Shown: positions 1 to 8,757 of the stretch, in pieces | How positions within the stretch are numbered: the stretch's first letter is position 1 | Layout: each line of letters opens with the position of its first letter | NCBI GenBank assembly: GCA_000436115.1 | Contig: FR894562.1 | Span: 86,701 to 129,176 of the forward strand | Reading direction: 5' to 3' | DNA: 42,476 nt | Source of the DNA: Firmicutes bacterium CAG:534 | GTDB taxonomy: Bacteria > Bacillota > Clostridia > Lachnospirales > Lachnospiraceae | Position numbers and translations under genes: made by a program | The notes under the pieces: generated by a model | Seen by the model: only the letters and a program-made list of their open reading frames with translations | The model's database searches: none | What the model was told of the DNA's origin: nothing

Positions 1-70
1 CAAAATTGGGAAAAAATATGATATGATGGCTCATGCAGCAATAAATATAAGAAGAGAAGGACAAAGGACT

Positions 71-664
71 ATGTTTTTGATTGCAGGACTTGGAAACCCC
101 GGAAGGGAATATGAAAATACCAGACACAATATAGGGTATATGCTGATCGACGCTCTGGCTGAAAAATATGGGATTTCAGTCAGGGACATAAAAAATAAAG
201 CGCTTACAGGCAAGGGGATCATCTGCGGACAGAAGGCGATCCTGATCAAACCGCTTACCTATATGAACTTAAGCGGGGAAAGTATCGGCCCGCTTGCAGC
301 GTACTATAAGGCCGATCCGGAAACGGAGGTTCTGGTGGTCTCAGATGACATCAGTCTTCCGCCCGGACTTATCAGGGTCAGAAAGAAAGGAAGCGCAGGG
401 GGGCATAATGGCCTGAAAAATATTATCCTTCATCTGGGTACAGAAAATTTCCAGAGAGTAAGGATCGGAGTAGGGGAAAAACCCAAGGGGTATGACCTGG
501 CAGATTATGTTCTGGGGCATTTTGACAGACAGGAGCAGCCGCTGATCAGAGAGGGAATTGAGAAGGCAGTCACAGCGGTTGAGCTGATGCTTTCAGGAGA
601 GACTGATCAGGCCATGAATGAATTTAACCGTAAGGTATCACAGGAAGGACAGGAAAAGAAATGA
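71..664 (+). CDS. pth: Peptidyl-tRNA hydrolase (Pth)
   Basis: This cytosolic enzyme cleaves the ester bond of peptidyl-tRNAs released from stalled ribosomes and so recycles tRNA. The 198-aa protein shows the family opening GLGNPGREYENTRHNIG, with catalytic His19, and the SDD motif with Asp92/Asp93. The GSAGGHNGLKN segment follows near residues 108-118. The frame stays open upstream to an ATG at 23, but I chose the ATG at 71: the protein then begins at the conserved FLIAGLGNPG strand, and an AGAAGG ribosome binding site lies about 10 bases upstream. Its stop overlaps the start of mfd in ATGA, so the two are probably translationally coupled. pth-mfd is a common Firmicutes arrangement. TATGAT boxes at 17-27 could be a -10 element, but the matching -35 would lie at or beyond the window edge. 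Confidence 0.96.
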   Translation: MFLIAGLGNPGREYENTRHNIGYMLIDALAEKYGISVRDIKNKALTGKGIICGQKAILIKPLTYMNLSGESIGPLAAYYKADPETEVLVVSDDISLPPGLIRVRKKGSAGGHNGLKNIILHLGTENFQRVRIGVGEKPKGYDLADYVLGHFDRQEQPLIREGIEKAVTAVELMLSGETDQAMNEFNRKVSQEGQEKK

Positions 665-3600
665 GAGCATTGACAGCCCCTCTTGAGGAACTGGGTGAGC
701 TTGACGAGATCAAAAAACAACTGAAAAAGAAGGATGGCTGTGTTTCTCTTACCGGCTGCGTGGAATCCCAAAAGGTGCATATGATCTATGGCCTTTCGGA
801 AGGCTGTAAGAACAGGCTGATCATTACGTTCAGCGATCTTCGGGTAAAGGAGCTTTTGGAGGACTGCCGTTTTTATGACAGAAATGCCATGAGCTATCCG
901 GCAAAGGATCTGATCTTTTATCAGGCTGATATTCACGGAAATCAGCTTGTAACAGAACGGATCAGATGTCTCCGCAGAATGCTGGAGGGTAAGCCGGTGA
1001 CGGTGGTCACCACTCTTAGCGGACTGATGACGCCGCAGGTGCCTTTGTCTGTTTTCAGGCAGCAGCTTCTCAAAATTGACCAGAATACGCAGATAGATGA
1101 AGCTGACATTTCCAGACAACTGGTAGAAATGGGCTATGAAAAGAGCTATCAGGTGGAAAGCCCCGGACAGTTCAGTATCCGTGGGGGCATTGTAGATATT
1201 TATGACCTGACGGAGGAAAACCCATACCGTATTGAACTTTGGGGAGATGAGGTGGAGTCTATCCGAAGCTTTGATGTACAAAGCCAGCGTTCCATCGAAA
1301 AGCTGTCAGGGATCACAGTTTACCCGGCAAGTGAGCTTTTGCTTTCCGGGGATCGTCTGCAGGAAGGAATGAAGCGGATCGAAAAGGAAGGAAAGGCGCT
1401 GGAAGAAAAGCTGCGCGGGGAGTTTAAGACAGAAGAGGCCCACCGCATTGCCATGCAGCTTAAGCAGCTGCGTGAGGAAGCCCTTGAGCTTCAAGGCGCA
1501 GTGAACCTGGATTCCTATGTGCGCTATTTTTATGAGGACACAGTTTCGTTTTTGGATTATTTTGACAGGGAAAAAACCTGTATCTTTGTGGAAGAACCTG
1601 CCAGGGTGAGGGAGCATGGAGAGGCTGTGGAGCTGGAATTCAGGGAAAGCATGATGCACAGGGCCGAAAAGGGGTATATCCTGCCCGGACAAATGGATCT
1701 GCTTTATTCTGTTTCTGAGATTGCTGCAATGCTTTCCAGAGGGAGCGCAGTTATGCTGGCGGCGCTGGAACTGAAGAACACTCTTTTGAAAGCAGATTAT
1801 AAGGCTGATATTCCGGTAAAAAGCATTTCTTCCTATAACAACAGCTTTGAAGCGCTGGTACAGGATCTGAAAAAATACCGCAAAAGTGGTTATCGGGTCC
1901 TGCTTCTTTCAGGTTCCAGGTTAAGGGCAAAGCGGCTTTCGCAGGATCTGCAGGATCATGAGCTGTCGGCCTTTTATACAGAGGATCCGGACAGGGAATT
2001 AAAGCCGGGAGAGATCATGACCTATTATGGACATGTGAGAAAGGGATTTGAATATCCCCTGCTTAAATTTGCAGTGATCTCAGAGAGCGACATCTTTGGC
2101 GCAGATAAAAAGAAAAAGAGGAAGAAAAAGACTTACGAAGGCCGGAAGATCAATGATTTTAATGAACTGAAAATAGGGGATTATGTGGTTCACGAAAATC
2201 ATGGACTGGGTGTTTACAAGGGGATTGAAAAGGTCGAGGTAGAAAAAGTCACGAAGGACTATATCAAGATCGAATACCGGGACGGCGGAGTTTTGTATGT
2301 ACTGGCAACAGGACTGGGCGTTATTCAGAAATATGCTTCCGCAGACGCAAAACGGCCGAAGCTCAATAAGCTGGGAACACAGGAATGGAGCAAAACAAAG
2401 AGCAGGGTCCGGGAGGCCACGGGAGAGGTGGCAAAGGATCTTGTGGAGCTCTATGCAGCCAGACAGCAGAAAAACGGTTACGAGTATGGGAAGGACACCG
2501 TCTGGCAGAAGGAATTTGAAGAAATGTTTCCTTTTGAGGAGACCGAGGATCAGCTTGCAGCCATTGCAGCCACCAAAAAGGACATGGAAAGCAAACGGAT
2601 CATGGACCGGCTGATCTGCGGGGATGTGGGCTATGGAAAAACCGAGATCGCCATCCGGGCAGCCTTTAAAGCTGTGCAGGAGGGGAAACAGGTGGTTTTT
2701 CTGGTGCCTACCACCATACTGGCACAGCAGCATTATAATACGCTGGTGCAGAGGATGAAGGAGTTTCCGGTGAGAATAGAGCTGCTGTCCAGATTTCGTA
2801 CCAGCGCCCAGCAGAAAAAGACCATCGACGATCTGAAAAAGGGAATGGTTGACATTGTGATCGGCACCCACAGGGTACTTTCAGCAGATGTGACCTTTAA
2901 GGATCTGGGGCTTTTGGTGGTGGATGAGGAGCAGAGATTTGGAGTGACCCACAAGGAAAAGATCAAGAAGCTGAAGGAAAACGTGGATGTGCTCACGCTT
3001 ACGGCAACCCCTATTCCGAGAACGCTTCATATGAGCCTGGTGGGGATCAGGGACATGAGCGTTCTGGAGGAAGCTCCTGAGGACCGTATGCCGATCCAGA
3101 CTTATGTAATGGAATATAATGAGGAGATGGTCAGGGAAGCCATCGTAAGGGAGCTGTCGCGGGAAGGCCAGGTGTACTATGTATATAACAGGGTCAATAA
3201 TATTGCAGATGTAGCGGCTTCCATTCAAACGCTGGTTCCCGAGGCTAATGTGGCGTTTGCCCATGGACAGATGCAGGAAAGAGAACTGGAACGAATTATG
3301 TATGACTTCATCAGCGGAGAGATCGATGTGCTGGTTTCCACCACGATCATTGAGACCGGACTGGATATTTCCAATGTCAATACGATCATCATACATGATT
3401 CGGATAATATGGGATTGTCCCAGCTTTATCAGCTCAGAGGACGGGTAGGCAGGAGCAACCGTACAGCTTACGCATTTCTGATGTATAAGCGGGATAAGAT
3501 GTTAAAGGAAGTGGCAGAAAAAAGGCTGGCGGCGATCAGGGAATTTACCGATCTGGGAAGCGGATTTAAAATTGCCATGCGGGATCTTGAGATCAGAGGA

Positions 3601-4188
3601 GCAGGAAATCTTCTGGGGGCCAGACAGCATGGACATATGCAGGCGGTTGGGTACGACCTTTACTGCAAAATGCTGAATGAAGCTGTCAAAAATTTAAAGG
3701 GGATGGAGACCCAGGAGGACTTTGAAACGGTAGTGGATCTTGATGTGGATGCCTTTATCCCCCCTGCCTATATTGTAAACGAGATCCAGAAGCTGGATAT
3801 CTATAAGCGCATTGCAGGAATAGAAAACCAGGGTGAGTGCAATGACATGAAAGAGGAGCTGCTGGACCGCTTTGGAGAGGTTCCGGGCGCTGTGGAAAAT
3901 CTGCTGCGCATTGCCATGATCAGAGTCCGGGCCCACAGACTGTATATGACAGAGGTGAAGGGAAGAGGCGGAGAAATCCGGTTCCTCCTTAAGCCGGATG
4001 CAAAGATCAGGGCGGAGAGGATACCGGAACTGCTTAAGAAGCAGGAGAAGCTTACCTTTAATCCCAAGGGGACACCCTTTTTCCTGTTCCGCTACAAGAG
4101 ATGTCAAATGGCAGAACGCGACGCCCAGATGCTGCTTGAGTTTACGGAAAAGCTGTTGGAAAGCATGGAGAGTCTGCTGCTGTCGTAG
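661..4188 (+). CDS. mfd: Transcription-repair coupling factor Mfd
   Basis: Mfd is an ATP-driven DNA translocase. It removes RNA polymerase stalled at lesions and recruits UvrA. At 1175 aa it has full family length and all domains in order. The UvrB-like N-terminal part covers about residues 1-350. The RNA-polymerase interacting (CarD-like) domain begins near residue 500 with FNELKIGDYVVHENHGLG. The RecG-like translocase has Walker A GDVGYGKTE (654-662, Lys660) and a DEEQ box at 755-758. Helicase motifs follow (TATPIPRTLHMS, QLRGRVGRSNR), and the C-terminal TRCF domain lies at about 1010-1110. The start overlaps the pth stop by four bases. A Lys/Arg-rich linker just before the CarD-like domain (KKKKRKKK) is typical. 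A strong hairpin terminator follows immediately. Confidence 0.98.
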   Translation: MRALTAPLEELGELDEIKKQLKKKDGCVSLTGCVESQKVHMIYGLSEGCKNRLIITFSDLRVKELLEDCRFYDRNAMSYPAKDLIFYQADIHGNQLVTERIRCLRRMLEGKPVTVVTTLSGLMTPQVPLSVFRQQLLKIDQNTQIDEADISRQLVEMGYEKSYQVESPGQFSIRGGIVDIYDLTEENPYRIELWGDEVESIRSFDVQSQRSIEKLSGITVYPASELLLSGDRLQEGMKRIEKEGKALEEKLRGEFKTEEAHRIAMQLKQLREEALELQGAVNLDSYVRYFYEDTVSFLDYFDREKTCIFVEEPARVREHGEAVELEFRESMMHRAEKGYILPGQMDLLYSVSEIAAMLSRGSAVMLAALELKNTLLKADYKADIPVKSISSYNNSFEALVQDLKKYRKSGYRVLLLSGSRLRAKRLSQDLQDHELSAFYTEDPDRELKPGEIMTYYGHVRKGFEYPLLKFAVISESDIFGADKKKKRKKKTYEGRKINDFNELKIGDYVVHENHGLGVYKGIEKVEVEKVTKDYIKIEYRDGGVLYVLATGLGVIQKYASADAKRPKLNKLGTQEWSKTKSRVREATGEVAKDLVELYAARQQKNGYEYGKDTVWQKEFEEMFPFEETEDQLAAIAATKKDMESKRIMDRLICGDVGYGKTEIAIRAAFKAVQEGKQVVFLVPTTILAQQHYNTLVQRMKEFPVRIELLSRFRTSAQQKKTIDDLKKGMVDIVIGTHRVLSADVTFKDLGLLVVDEEQRFGVTHKEKIKKLKENVDVLTLTATPIPRTLHMSLVGIRDMSVLEEAPEDRMPIQTYVMEYNEEMVREAIVRELSREGQVYYVYNRVNNIADVAASIQTLVPEANVAFAHGQMQERELERIMYDFISGEIDVLVSTTIIETGLDISNVNTIIIHDSDNMGLSQLYQLRGRVGRSNRTAYAFLMYKRDKMLKEVAEKRLAAIREFTDLGSGFKIAMRDLEIRGAGNLLGARQHGHMQAVGYDLYCKMLNEAVKNLKGMETQEDFETVVDLDVDAFIPPAYIVNEIQKLDIYKRIAGIENQGECNDMKEELLDRFGEVPGAVENLLRIAMIRVRAHRLYMTEVKGRGGEIRFLLKPDAKIRAERIPELLKKQEKLTFNPKGTPFFLFRYKRCQMAERDAQMLLEFTEKLLESMESLLLS

Positions 4189-4205
4189 AAACGAAAAATA
4201 AGAAG

Positions 4206-4254
4206 AAAAGCCATCTGTTTTCATGTGCTTTATGCATGAAAGCAGGTGGCTTTT
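4206..4254 (+). terminator. Intrinsic terminator after mfd
   Basis: A 20-bp stem pairs 4206-4225 with 4235-4254 around a 9-nt loop, with only two G-U pairs and no bulge. It ends in TTTT, and the matching AAAA on the left arm makes it potentially bidirectional. It starts 17 bases after the mfd stop and separates the housekeeping pair from the phosphate cluster. Confidence 0.9.
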
Positions 4255-4280
4255 GTAATGGAAGGGCCGGCCTTTTTATC

Positions 4281-4308
4281 TTACACAGAATTTACAAACA
4301 ACTTACCT
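4281..4308 (+). promoter_or_regulatory. PhoP-binding Pho box upstream of pstS
   Basis: Three direct repeats occur at exact 11-bp spacing: TTACAC (4281-4286), TTACAA (4292-4297) and TTACCT (4303-4308). This matches the TT(A/T/C)ACA repeats with about 5-bp spacers bound by PhoP in Firmicutes. The position fits an activator site, since it ends 8 bases before a possible extended -10. The PhoP/PhoR pair encoded at 10556-12599 is the obvious candidate regulator, though direct binding is inferred. Confidence 0.8.
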
Positions 4309-4313
4309 TAGCG

Positions 4314-4322
4314 TGATATTAC
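4314..4322 (+). promoter_or_regulatory. Candidate extended -10 of the pst operon promoter
   Basis: TGATATTAC fits the TGn-TATNNT extended -10 pattern, and no TTGACA-like -35 is visible. The Pho box occupies the -35 region, as expected for a PhoP-activated promoter. A second possible -10, TAAGAT at 4340-4345, cannot be excluded. Confidence 0.4.
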
Positions 4323-4406
4323 CTGCGCACAGGAGATGCTAAGATAGGTTCCAGAGATGAGGAAAACCAAATCTCACATTCGTATAAAAAAGAGGAGATA
4401 TGAAAA

Positions 4407-5363
4407 ATGAGAAAAAGTAAGAAAATACTTGCACTGATCAGTGCAGCAGCAATGACAGCAGGACTTATGGCATGCGGCGCTACTTCACAGGAAACCGCAC
4501 AGACCGGGCAGACACAGGAAGCGGCAGATACACAGGCAGACGCAGCACAGGATGTTGCGGCTGAGGATGCTGCAGCAGAAGATACCACAGCACAGGAAGA
4601 AGCTTCACAGGATGCAGGCGCTGACCTGAGTGGCAGCATTTCCATGGCAGGCAGCACTTCCATGGAGAAGCTGGCAAACGCCGTAGCAGAGAGCTTTATG
4701 GCAAAATATCCCGGCGTGACGGTTACCGCAGAGTTTACCGGTTCCTCAGCAGGAATTGAGGCGGTAACAGCAGGAAGCGTAGACATCGGTAATTCTTCCA
4801 GAGCGTTAAAGGAAGAAGAAAAGGCGGCAGGTGTTGTTGAAAATGTTGTGGCTATTGACGGAATTGCGGTTGTAGTAGACCCGGCCAACACCATTAAGGA
4901 TCTGACAAAGGATCAGCTTATTGCCATCTATACAGGAGAAACCAAAAACTGGAGCGAGCTTGGCGGCGAGGATGCCCCTATTGTTGTAATCGGACGTGAG
5001 GCTGGTTCCGGCACAAGAGGAGCTTTTGAAGAGCTGGTAGGCGTTGAGGATGTCTGCGCTTATGCAAGTGAACTGGACAGCACCGGAGCTGTAATTGCAA
5101 AGGTAGCATCTACTCCCGGAGCAATCGGATATGCTTCCCTGGACGCCATTGACGATACAGTAACAGCGGCAGCGCTGGAAGGTGTAGAGCCTACTGTAGA
5201 AAATATCAAGGCAGGAAGCTACTTCCTGAGCAGACCTTTCGTTATGGCAACTAAGGGAGAGATTTCCGAGCAGAACGAAACAGTACAGGCGCTGTTTGAT
5301 TATCTTGCATCCGACGAAGGAAAGGCAGTTATCTCCGGCGTAGGACTGATCACAGTAGATTAA
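4407..5363 (+). CDS. pstS: Phosphate-binding lipoprotein PstS
   Basis: PstS is the extracellular receptor that delivers phosphate to the PstCAB importer. The 318-aa precursor has a basic N-terminus, a hydrophobic stretch and the lipobox LMAC, so Cys23 would be lipidated after cleavage. Residues 24-75 form an Ala/Gln/Asp/Glu-rich low-complexity tether, followed by the phosphate-binding domain. Phosphate-loop motifs are visible: AGSTSMEKL, EFTGSSAGIEAV, DIGNSSRAL and GREAGSGTRGAFEEL. The ribosome binding site AGAGGAG lies 9 bases before the ATG. It is the first gene of the pst operon, behind the Pho box, so it is expected to be strongly induced by phosphate limitation. Confidence 0.97.
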   Translation: MRKSKKILALISAAAMTAGLMACGATSQETAQTGQTQEAADTQADAAQDVAAEDAAAEDTTAQEEASQDAGADLSGSISMAGSTSMEKLANAVAESFMAKYPGVTVTAEFTGSSAGIEAVTAGSVDIGNSSRALKEEEKAAGVVENVVAIDGIAVVVDPANTIKDLTKDQLIAIYTGETKNWSELGGEDAPIVVIGREAGSGTRGAFEELVGVEDVCAYASELDSTGAVIAKVASTPGAIGYASLDAIDDTVTAAALEGVEPTVENIKAGSYFLSRPFVMATKGEISEQNETVQALFDYLASDEGKAVISGVGLITVD

Positions 5364-5393
5364 GGATTTAGCAAATAGAAATGAGGGCTTAAA

Positions 5394-6329
5394 GTGAACG
5401 GACAGGAAAGTTTTTCAATCATTGGAAACAGAAAACAGAAGTCCGCAGTGGAAAAGGCTGCACAGGGTATTTTTACCCTGTGCGCTTTTATAGCCATTCT
5501 TGCGGTTGCCTCAATTACGGCATACATGATCATGAACGGTACGCCTGCACTTTTTAAGGTAGGGGTAAAGGAAATCTTGTTTGGCACCCTTTGGAAGCCC
5601 ACAGCCGCCGGGCCGTCCTTTGGTATCCTGTATGTTATTTTGACTTCCATTATCGGCACAACGCTTGCAGTCATACTTGGTGTACCCATTGGCCTTTTTA
5701 CAGCCATATTTCTGGCGGAAACAGCGCCCAAAAGGCTGGCGGCGGTTGTAAAGCCGGCTGTGGAGCTTTTGGCAGGAATTCCTTCCGTGATCTATGGCCT
5801 TTTGGGAATTATGGTCTTAAACCCTATTATGTATAAGCTGGAACTGGCTGTTTTTAAGAACTCTGAAACCCACCAGTTTACAGGAGGAGCCAATTTGCTT
5901 TCGGCGGTTCTGGTACTGGCGATCATGATCCTTCCTACCGTGATCAATATCAGTGAGTCTGCCCTCAGATCGGTACCGCCGCAGCTTAAGTCCGCATCTC
6001 TGGCTCTGGGAGCTTCCCACATCCAAACAATTTTCCGGGTGATCCTTCCGGCCGCAAAATCGGGAATTGTAACAGCCATCGTGCTGGGAGTGGGGCGTGC
6101 CATCGGAGAAGCAATGGCGATCACCCTGGTATCGGGAAGCTCTGTCAACATTCCTCTTCCGTTTAATTCGGTCCGTTTCCTGACCACGGCGATCGTCAGT
6201 GAAATGGGATATGCGGCAGGTGTGCACAGACAGGTTCTCTTTACCATTGGCCTGGTACTGTTTGTCTTTATTATGATCATTAATGTCACCCTGAATAAAA
6301 TTTTAAAGAAGGGGGATGTGGAACAATGA
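5394..6329 (+). CDS. pstC: Phosphate ABC transporter permease PstC
   Basis: PstC is one of the two inner-membrane permeases of the high-affinity phosphate importer. The 311-aa protein has about six membrane segments and the family motif ETAPKRLAAVVKPAVELLAGIPSV. The EAA-type loop that contacts PstB follows (SLALGASHIQTIFRVILPAA), then GIVTAIVLGVGRAIGEAMAI. I used the GTG at 5394, which has a GAGGG ribosome binding site six bases upstream. An earlier ATG at 5381 runs into a stop after three codons. The gene lies 30 bases after pstS and overlaps pstA by four bases. Confidence 0.96.
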   Translation: MNGQESFSIIGNRKQKSAVEKAAQGIFTLCAFIAILAVASITAYMIMNGTPALFKVGVKEILFGTLWKPTAAGPSFGILYVILTSIIGTTLAVILGVPIGLFTAIFLAETAPKRLAAVVKPAVELLAGIPSVIYGLLGIMVLNPIMYKLELAVFKNSETHQFTGGANLLSAVLVLAIMILPTVINISESALRSVPPQLKSASLALGASHIQTIFRVILPAAKSGIVTAIVLGVGRAIGEAMAITLVSGSSVNIPLPFNSVRFLTTAIVSEMGYAAGVHRQVLFTIGLVLFVFIMIINVTLNKILKKGDVEQ

Positions 6330-7195
6330 GCAGCATAAAAAGCAGCAAGATCCGTCTTTCAGACTTGATCTTAAAAATACTCATTAATATTGCGGCAGCT
6401 TTTTCAGTGGTTCTGCTGATAGGAATCCTTGCCTATGTATTTTTGAAGGGGATCGGCAGTGTAAATCTTACCTTCCTGACCACGGTAACCAGTACTCTTA
6501 AAGGGACGGTGGGAATTGCAGGAAATATTGTAAACACACTTTATATCATCGTGATTACCCTGCTGATCGCAACGCCTCTCGGAGTAGGCTCGGCAATTTA
6601 CCTGAATGAATATGCAAAGCCCGGAAAGCTGGTGCGTGCCATTGAATTTACTACGGAAACCTTGTCGGGAATTCCCTCCATTATCTTCGGATTGTTCGGC
6701 ATGATGTTTTTTGGTACCGGACTGGGACTTGGATATTCTATTTTGACAGGCGCCCTTACGCTGACATTGATGGTGCTGCCGCTGATAACAAGAAATACGC
6801 AGGAAGCGCTGAAAACAGTTCCTGACAGCTACAGGAGCGGAGCCCTCGGAATGGGAGCAACCAAATGGTATATGATCAGAACCATCCTTCTGCCTTCCGC
6901 AATGCCGGGGATCGTTACAGGCATTATCCTTGCCATAGGAAGGATCGTGGGAGAGTCCGCAGCCCTTCTTTTCACGGCGGGAAGCGGTTACCTGCTTCCA
7001 AAAGGAGGAATGGGAATTCTGAAAAAAATCCTGGAATCAGGAGGAACTCTTACCATACAGCTTTACCTGAGCATGGCAAAGGCAGAATATTCCACAGCGT
7101 TTGGAATTGCAGTTATTCTTCTTTTGATCGTACTTTTTATCAACTGGATCACCAAGGTTCTGGCAAAAAAGCTGGATGTAAATAACATGGAGTAG
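6326..7195 (+). CDS. pstA: Phosphate ABC transporter permease PstA
   Basis: PstA is the second permease of the Pst importer and forms the channel with PstC. The protein is 289 aa with about six hydrophobic segments. Diagnostic stretches are LNEYAKPGKLVRAIEFTTET, LSGIPSIIFGLFGM and the EAA-like loop ALGMGATKWYMIRTILLPSA, then GIVTGIILAIGRIVGESAAL. Its start overlaps the pstC stop (ATGA), and pstB begins 16 bases downstream, so all Pst subunits are on one transcript. Confidence 0.96.
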   Translation: MSSIKSSKIRLSDLILKILINIAAAFSVVLLIGILAYVFLKGIGSVNLTFLTTVTSTLKGTVGIAGNIVNTLYIIVITLLIATPLGVGSAIYLNEYAKPGKLVRAIEFTTETLSGIPSIIFGLFGMMFFGTGLGLGYSILTGALTLTLMVLPLITRNTQEALKTVPDSYRSGALGMGATKWYMIRTILLPSAMPGIVTGIILAIGRIVGESAALLFTAGSGYLLPKGGMGILKKILESGGTLTIQLYLSMAKAEYSTAFGIAVILLLIVLFINWITKVLAKKLDVNNME

Positions 7196-7211
7196 GGGAT
7201 AGGAGCGAAAA

Positions 7212-7976
7212 ATGAGTGATAATCAATATAAGATCGTAACAGAAAAGCTGAATCTTTATTATGGGGACAACCATGCGCTGAAGGACATTGATATGAAAAT
7301 ATCACCCGGAGCGGTAACGGCTTTTATCGGCCCTTCCGGATGTGGTAAATCTACTTTCTTAAAGACCCTGAACAGGATGAACGATCTGGTAGATCATGTC
7401 AGGATCCAGGGAAAGGTTTATCTGGATGGCGAGGATATTTATGATCCCAAGGTAGATACGACCCTGCTCCGCAAGAAAATGGGAATGGTGTTCCAGCAGC
7501 CCAATCCTTTTCCCATGAGTATATACGATAATATTGCATACGGACCGAGGATCCATGGGATCAAAAACAAGGCAAAGCTGGATGAAATCGTGGAGACCTC
7601 TTTAAGAGGAGCGGCGATTTTTGATGAAGTAAAGGACAGACTGAAAAAGTCTGCGCTGGGCCTTTCCGGCGGACAGCAGCAAAGACTCTGCATTGCAAGA
7701 GCGCTTGCGGTAGAGCCGGAAATCCTTCTTATGGATGAGCCTACTTCCGCACTGGATCCTATTTCCACCCTGAAAATCGAAGAACTGATGGAAGAACTCA
7801 AAAAGAAATATACGGTGGTCGTGGTAACGCATAATATGCAGCAGGCTGCCAGGGTCTCTGACTATACGGCTTTCTTTCTGGTAGGAGAGGTGGTGGAATT
7901 TGACACCACAGACAATATTTTTTCGCGTCCTAAAGATAAGAGAACAGAGGATTATATTACGGGACGTTTTGGTTGA
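7212..7976 (+). CDS. pstB: Phosphate ABC transporter ATPase PstB
   Basis: PstB is the cytosolic ATPase that powers phosphate import through PstCA. The 254-aa protein contains Walker A GPSGCGKST (40-48, Lys46), a Q-loop in VFQQPNPFPMS, signature LSGGQQQRL (151-159) and Walker B ILLMDEPTSALD (171-182). The length and the PNPFPMS and RMNDLV segments are specific to the PstB branch. The start follows a GATAGGAG ribosome binding site. It lies between pstA and phoU. Confidence 0.97.
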   Translation: MSDNQYKIVTEKLNLYYGDNHALKDIDMKISPGAVTAFIGPSGCGKSTFLKTLNRMNDLVDHVRIQGKVYLDGEDIYDPKVDTTLLRKKMGMVFQQPNPFPMSIYDNIAYGPRIHGIKNKAKLDEIVETSLRGAAIFDEVKDRLKKSALGLSGGQQQRLCIARALAVEPEILLMDEPTSALDPISTLKIEELMEELKKKYTVVVVTHNMQQAARVSDYTAFFLVGEVVEFDTTDNIFSRPKDKRTEDYITGRFG

Positions 7977-7991
7977 TGAGGAGGAAAAGAG

Positions 7992-8654
7992 ATGTCACCC
8001 AGAATTATATTTGATAATGAACTGAAGCTTTTGAGGGAAAATGTGGCACAGATGGCCAGAAAAGTAGAGGAAAGCTATGATGAGCTTTTTAAAGCGCTGG
8101 CGGAGCAAGATGAAAATAAGATCATGGAGCTGAAAAAGAATGACAAGGCTGTCAGCAAAAAACAGCGTGAAATAGAGTCCCAGTGCCTGTTCCTGATTAC
8201 CAAGCAGCAGCCTATCGTAGGAGATCTTCGGGTGGTAACGGCAAGTCTGAAGGTGGTCACAGATATTGAGAGGGTAGGAGATCATGTGTCGGATATGGCG
8301 GATCTTCTGCTGAGACTGCAGATGAAGGATCTTTCCCTGTTTTCCGTACATGTGGAGACCATGATCATGGCTACAAGAGAAATGCTCCATGAGGCGGTGG
8401 AAATGTTCATTGCCAGGGACATGGAGGCTGCAAAGAGAGTGATCAGGGAGGATGACATTATTGACGAGTGCTTCAATAAGGTGAAGTATGATCTGATTGA
8501 TTCCCTAAAAAGGGAAGTAAAGGATGCAGATGAATGTATTGACGTTCTGATGCTTGCCAAATATCTGGAAAAAATCGGGGATCATGCGGTAAACATTGGA
8601 GAATGGGAGATCTTCCAGGAGACAGGAAATATCAGTGACATGCGCCTGCTTTAG
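7992..8654 (+). CDS. phoU: Phosphate signalling protein PhoU
   Basis: PhoU is a metal-binding helical-bundle regulator that links Pst transporter state to the PhoR-type kinase and helps restrain phosphate uptake. The 220-aa protein has two PhoU repeats. The metal-site signature appears as DIERVGDHVSDMA in the first half and LEKIGDHAVNIGEW in the second. A GAGGAAAAGAG ribosome binding site precedes the ATG, and the gene lies 15 bases after pstB. It is the last gene of the pst operon. The next gene carries a second PhoU-like domain fused to a transporter. Confidence 0.96.
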   Translation: MSPRIIFDNELKLLRENVAQMARKVEESYDELFKALAEQDENKIMELKKNDKAVSKKQREIESQCLFLITKQQPIVGDLRVVTASLKVVTDIERVGDHVSDMADLLLRLQMKDLSLFSVHVETMIMATREMLHEAVEMFIARDMEAAKRVIREDDIIDECFNKVKYDLIDSLKREVKDADECIDVLMLAKYLEKIGDHAVNIGEWEIFQETGNISDMRLL

Positions 8655-8693
8655 CCAGGGGTAAAAATTTCTATATCCAAAACGGAGGAAATA

Positions 8694-8737
8694 GTGTAAA
8701 ATAGAGCACAGGCATATTTTTTACCTATGTTTTACAC
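8694..8737 (+). promoter_or_regulatory. Possible second PhoP site and dyad before the Na/Pi cotransporter gene
   Basis: TTACCT (8721-8726) and TTACAC (8732-8737) repeat at the same 11-bp phase as the pstS Pho box. The second is also the right arm of an inverted repeat, GTGTAAAA (8694-8701) with TTTTACAC (8730-8737). An outer pair, GGTAAAAA (8660-8667) with TTTTTACC (8718-8725), partly nests with it. The repeats lie only about 20 bases before the start codon and no convincing -10 follows. The site may therefore act as a repressor or roadblock site, or be chance in AT-rich DNA. Confidence 0.35.
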
Positions 8738-8757
8738 AAAATCCGGAGGGATAGGGA

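Noticed and set aside
2080..2871. Long antisense open frames within mfd (and others in phoR, the cotransporter and dehydratase genes)
   Set aside because: They lie opposite well-supported genes, lack ribosome binding sites and have composition typical of reversed coding sequence.
4262..4277. GGCCGGCC palindrome followed by TTTTT as a second terminator after mfd
   Set aside because: The palindrome has no room for a loop and at best gives a 4-bp stem. The hairpin at 4206-4254 already explains termination.
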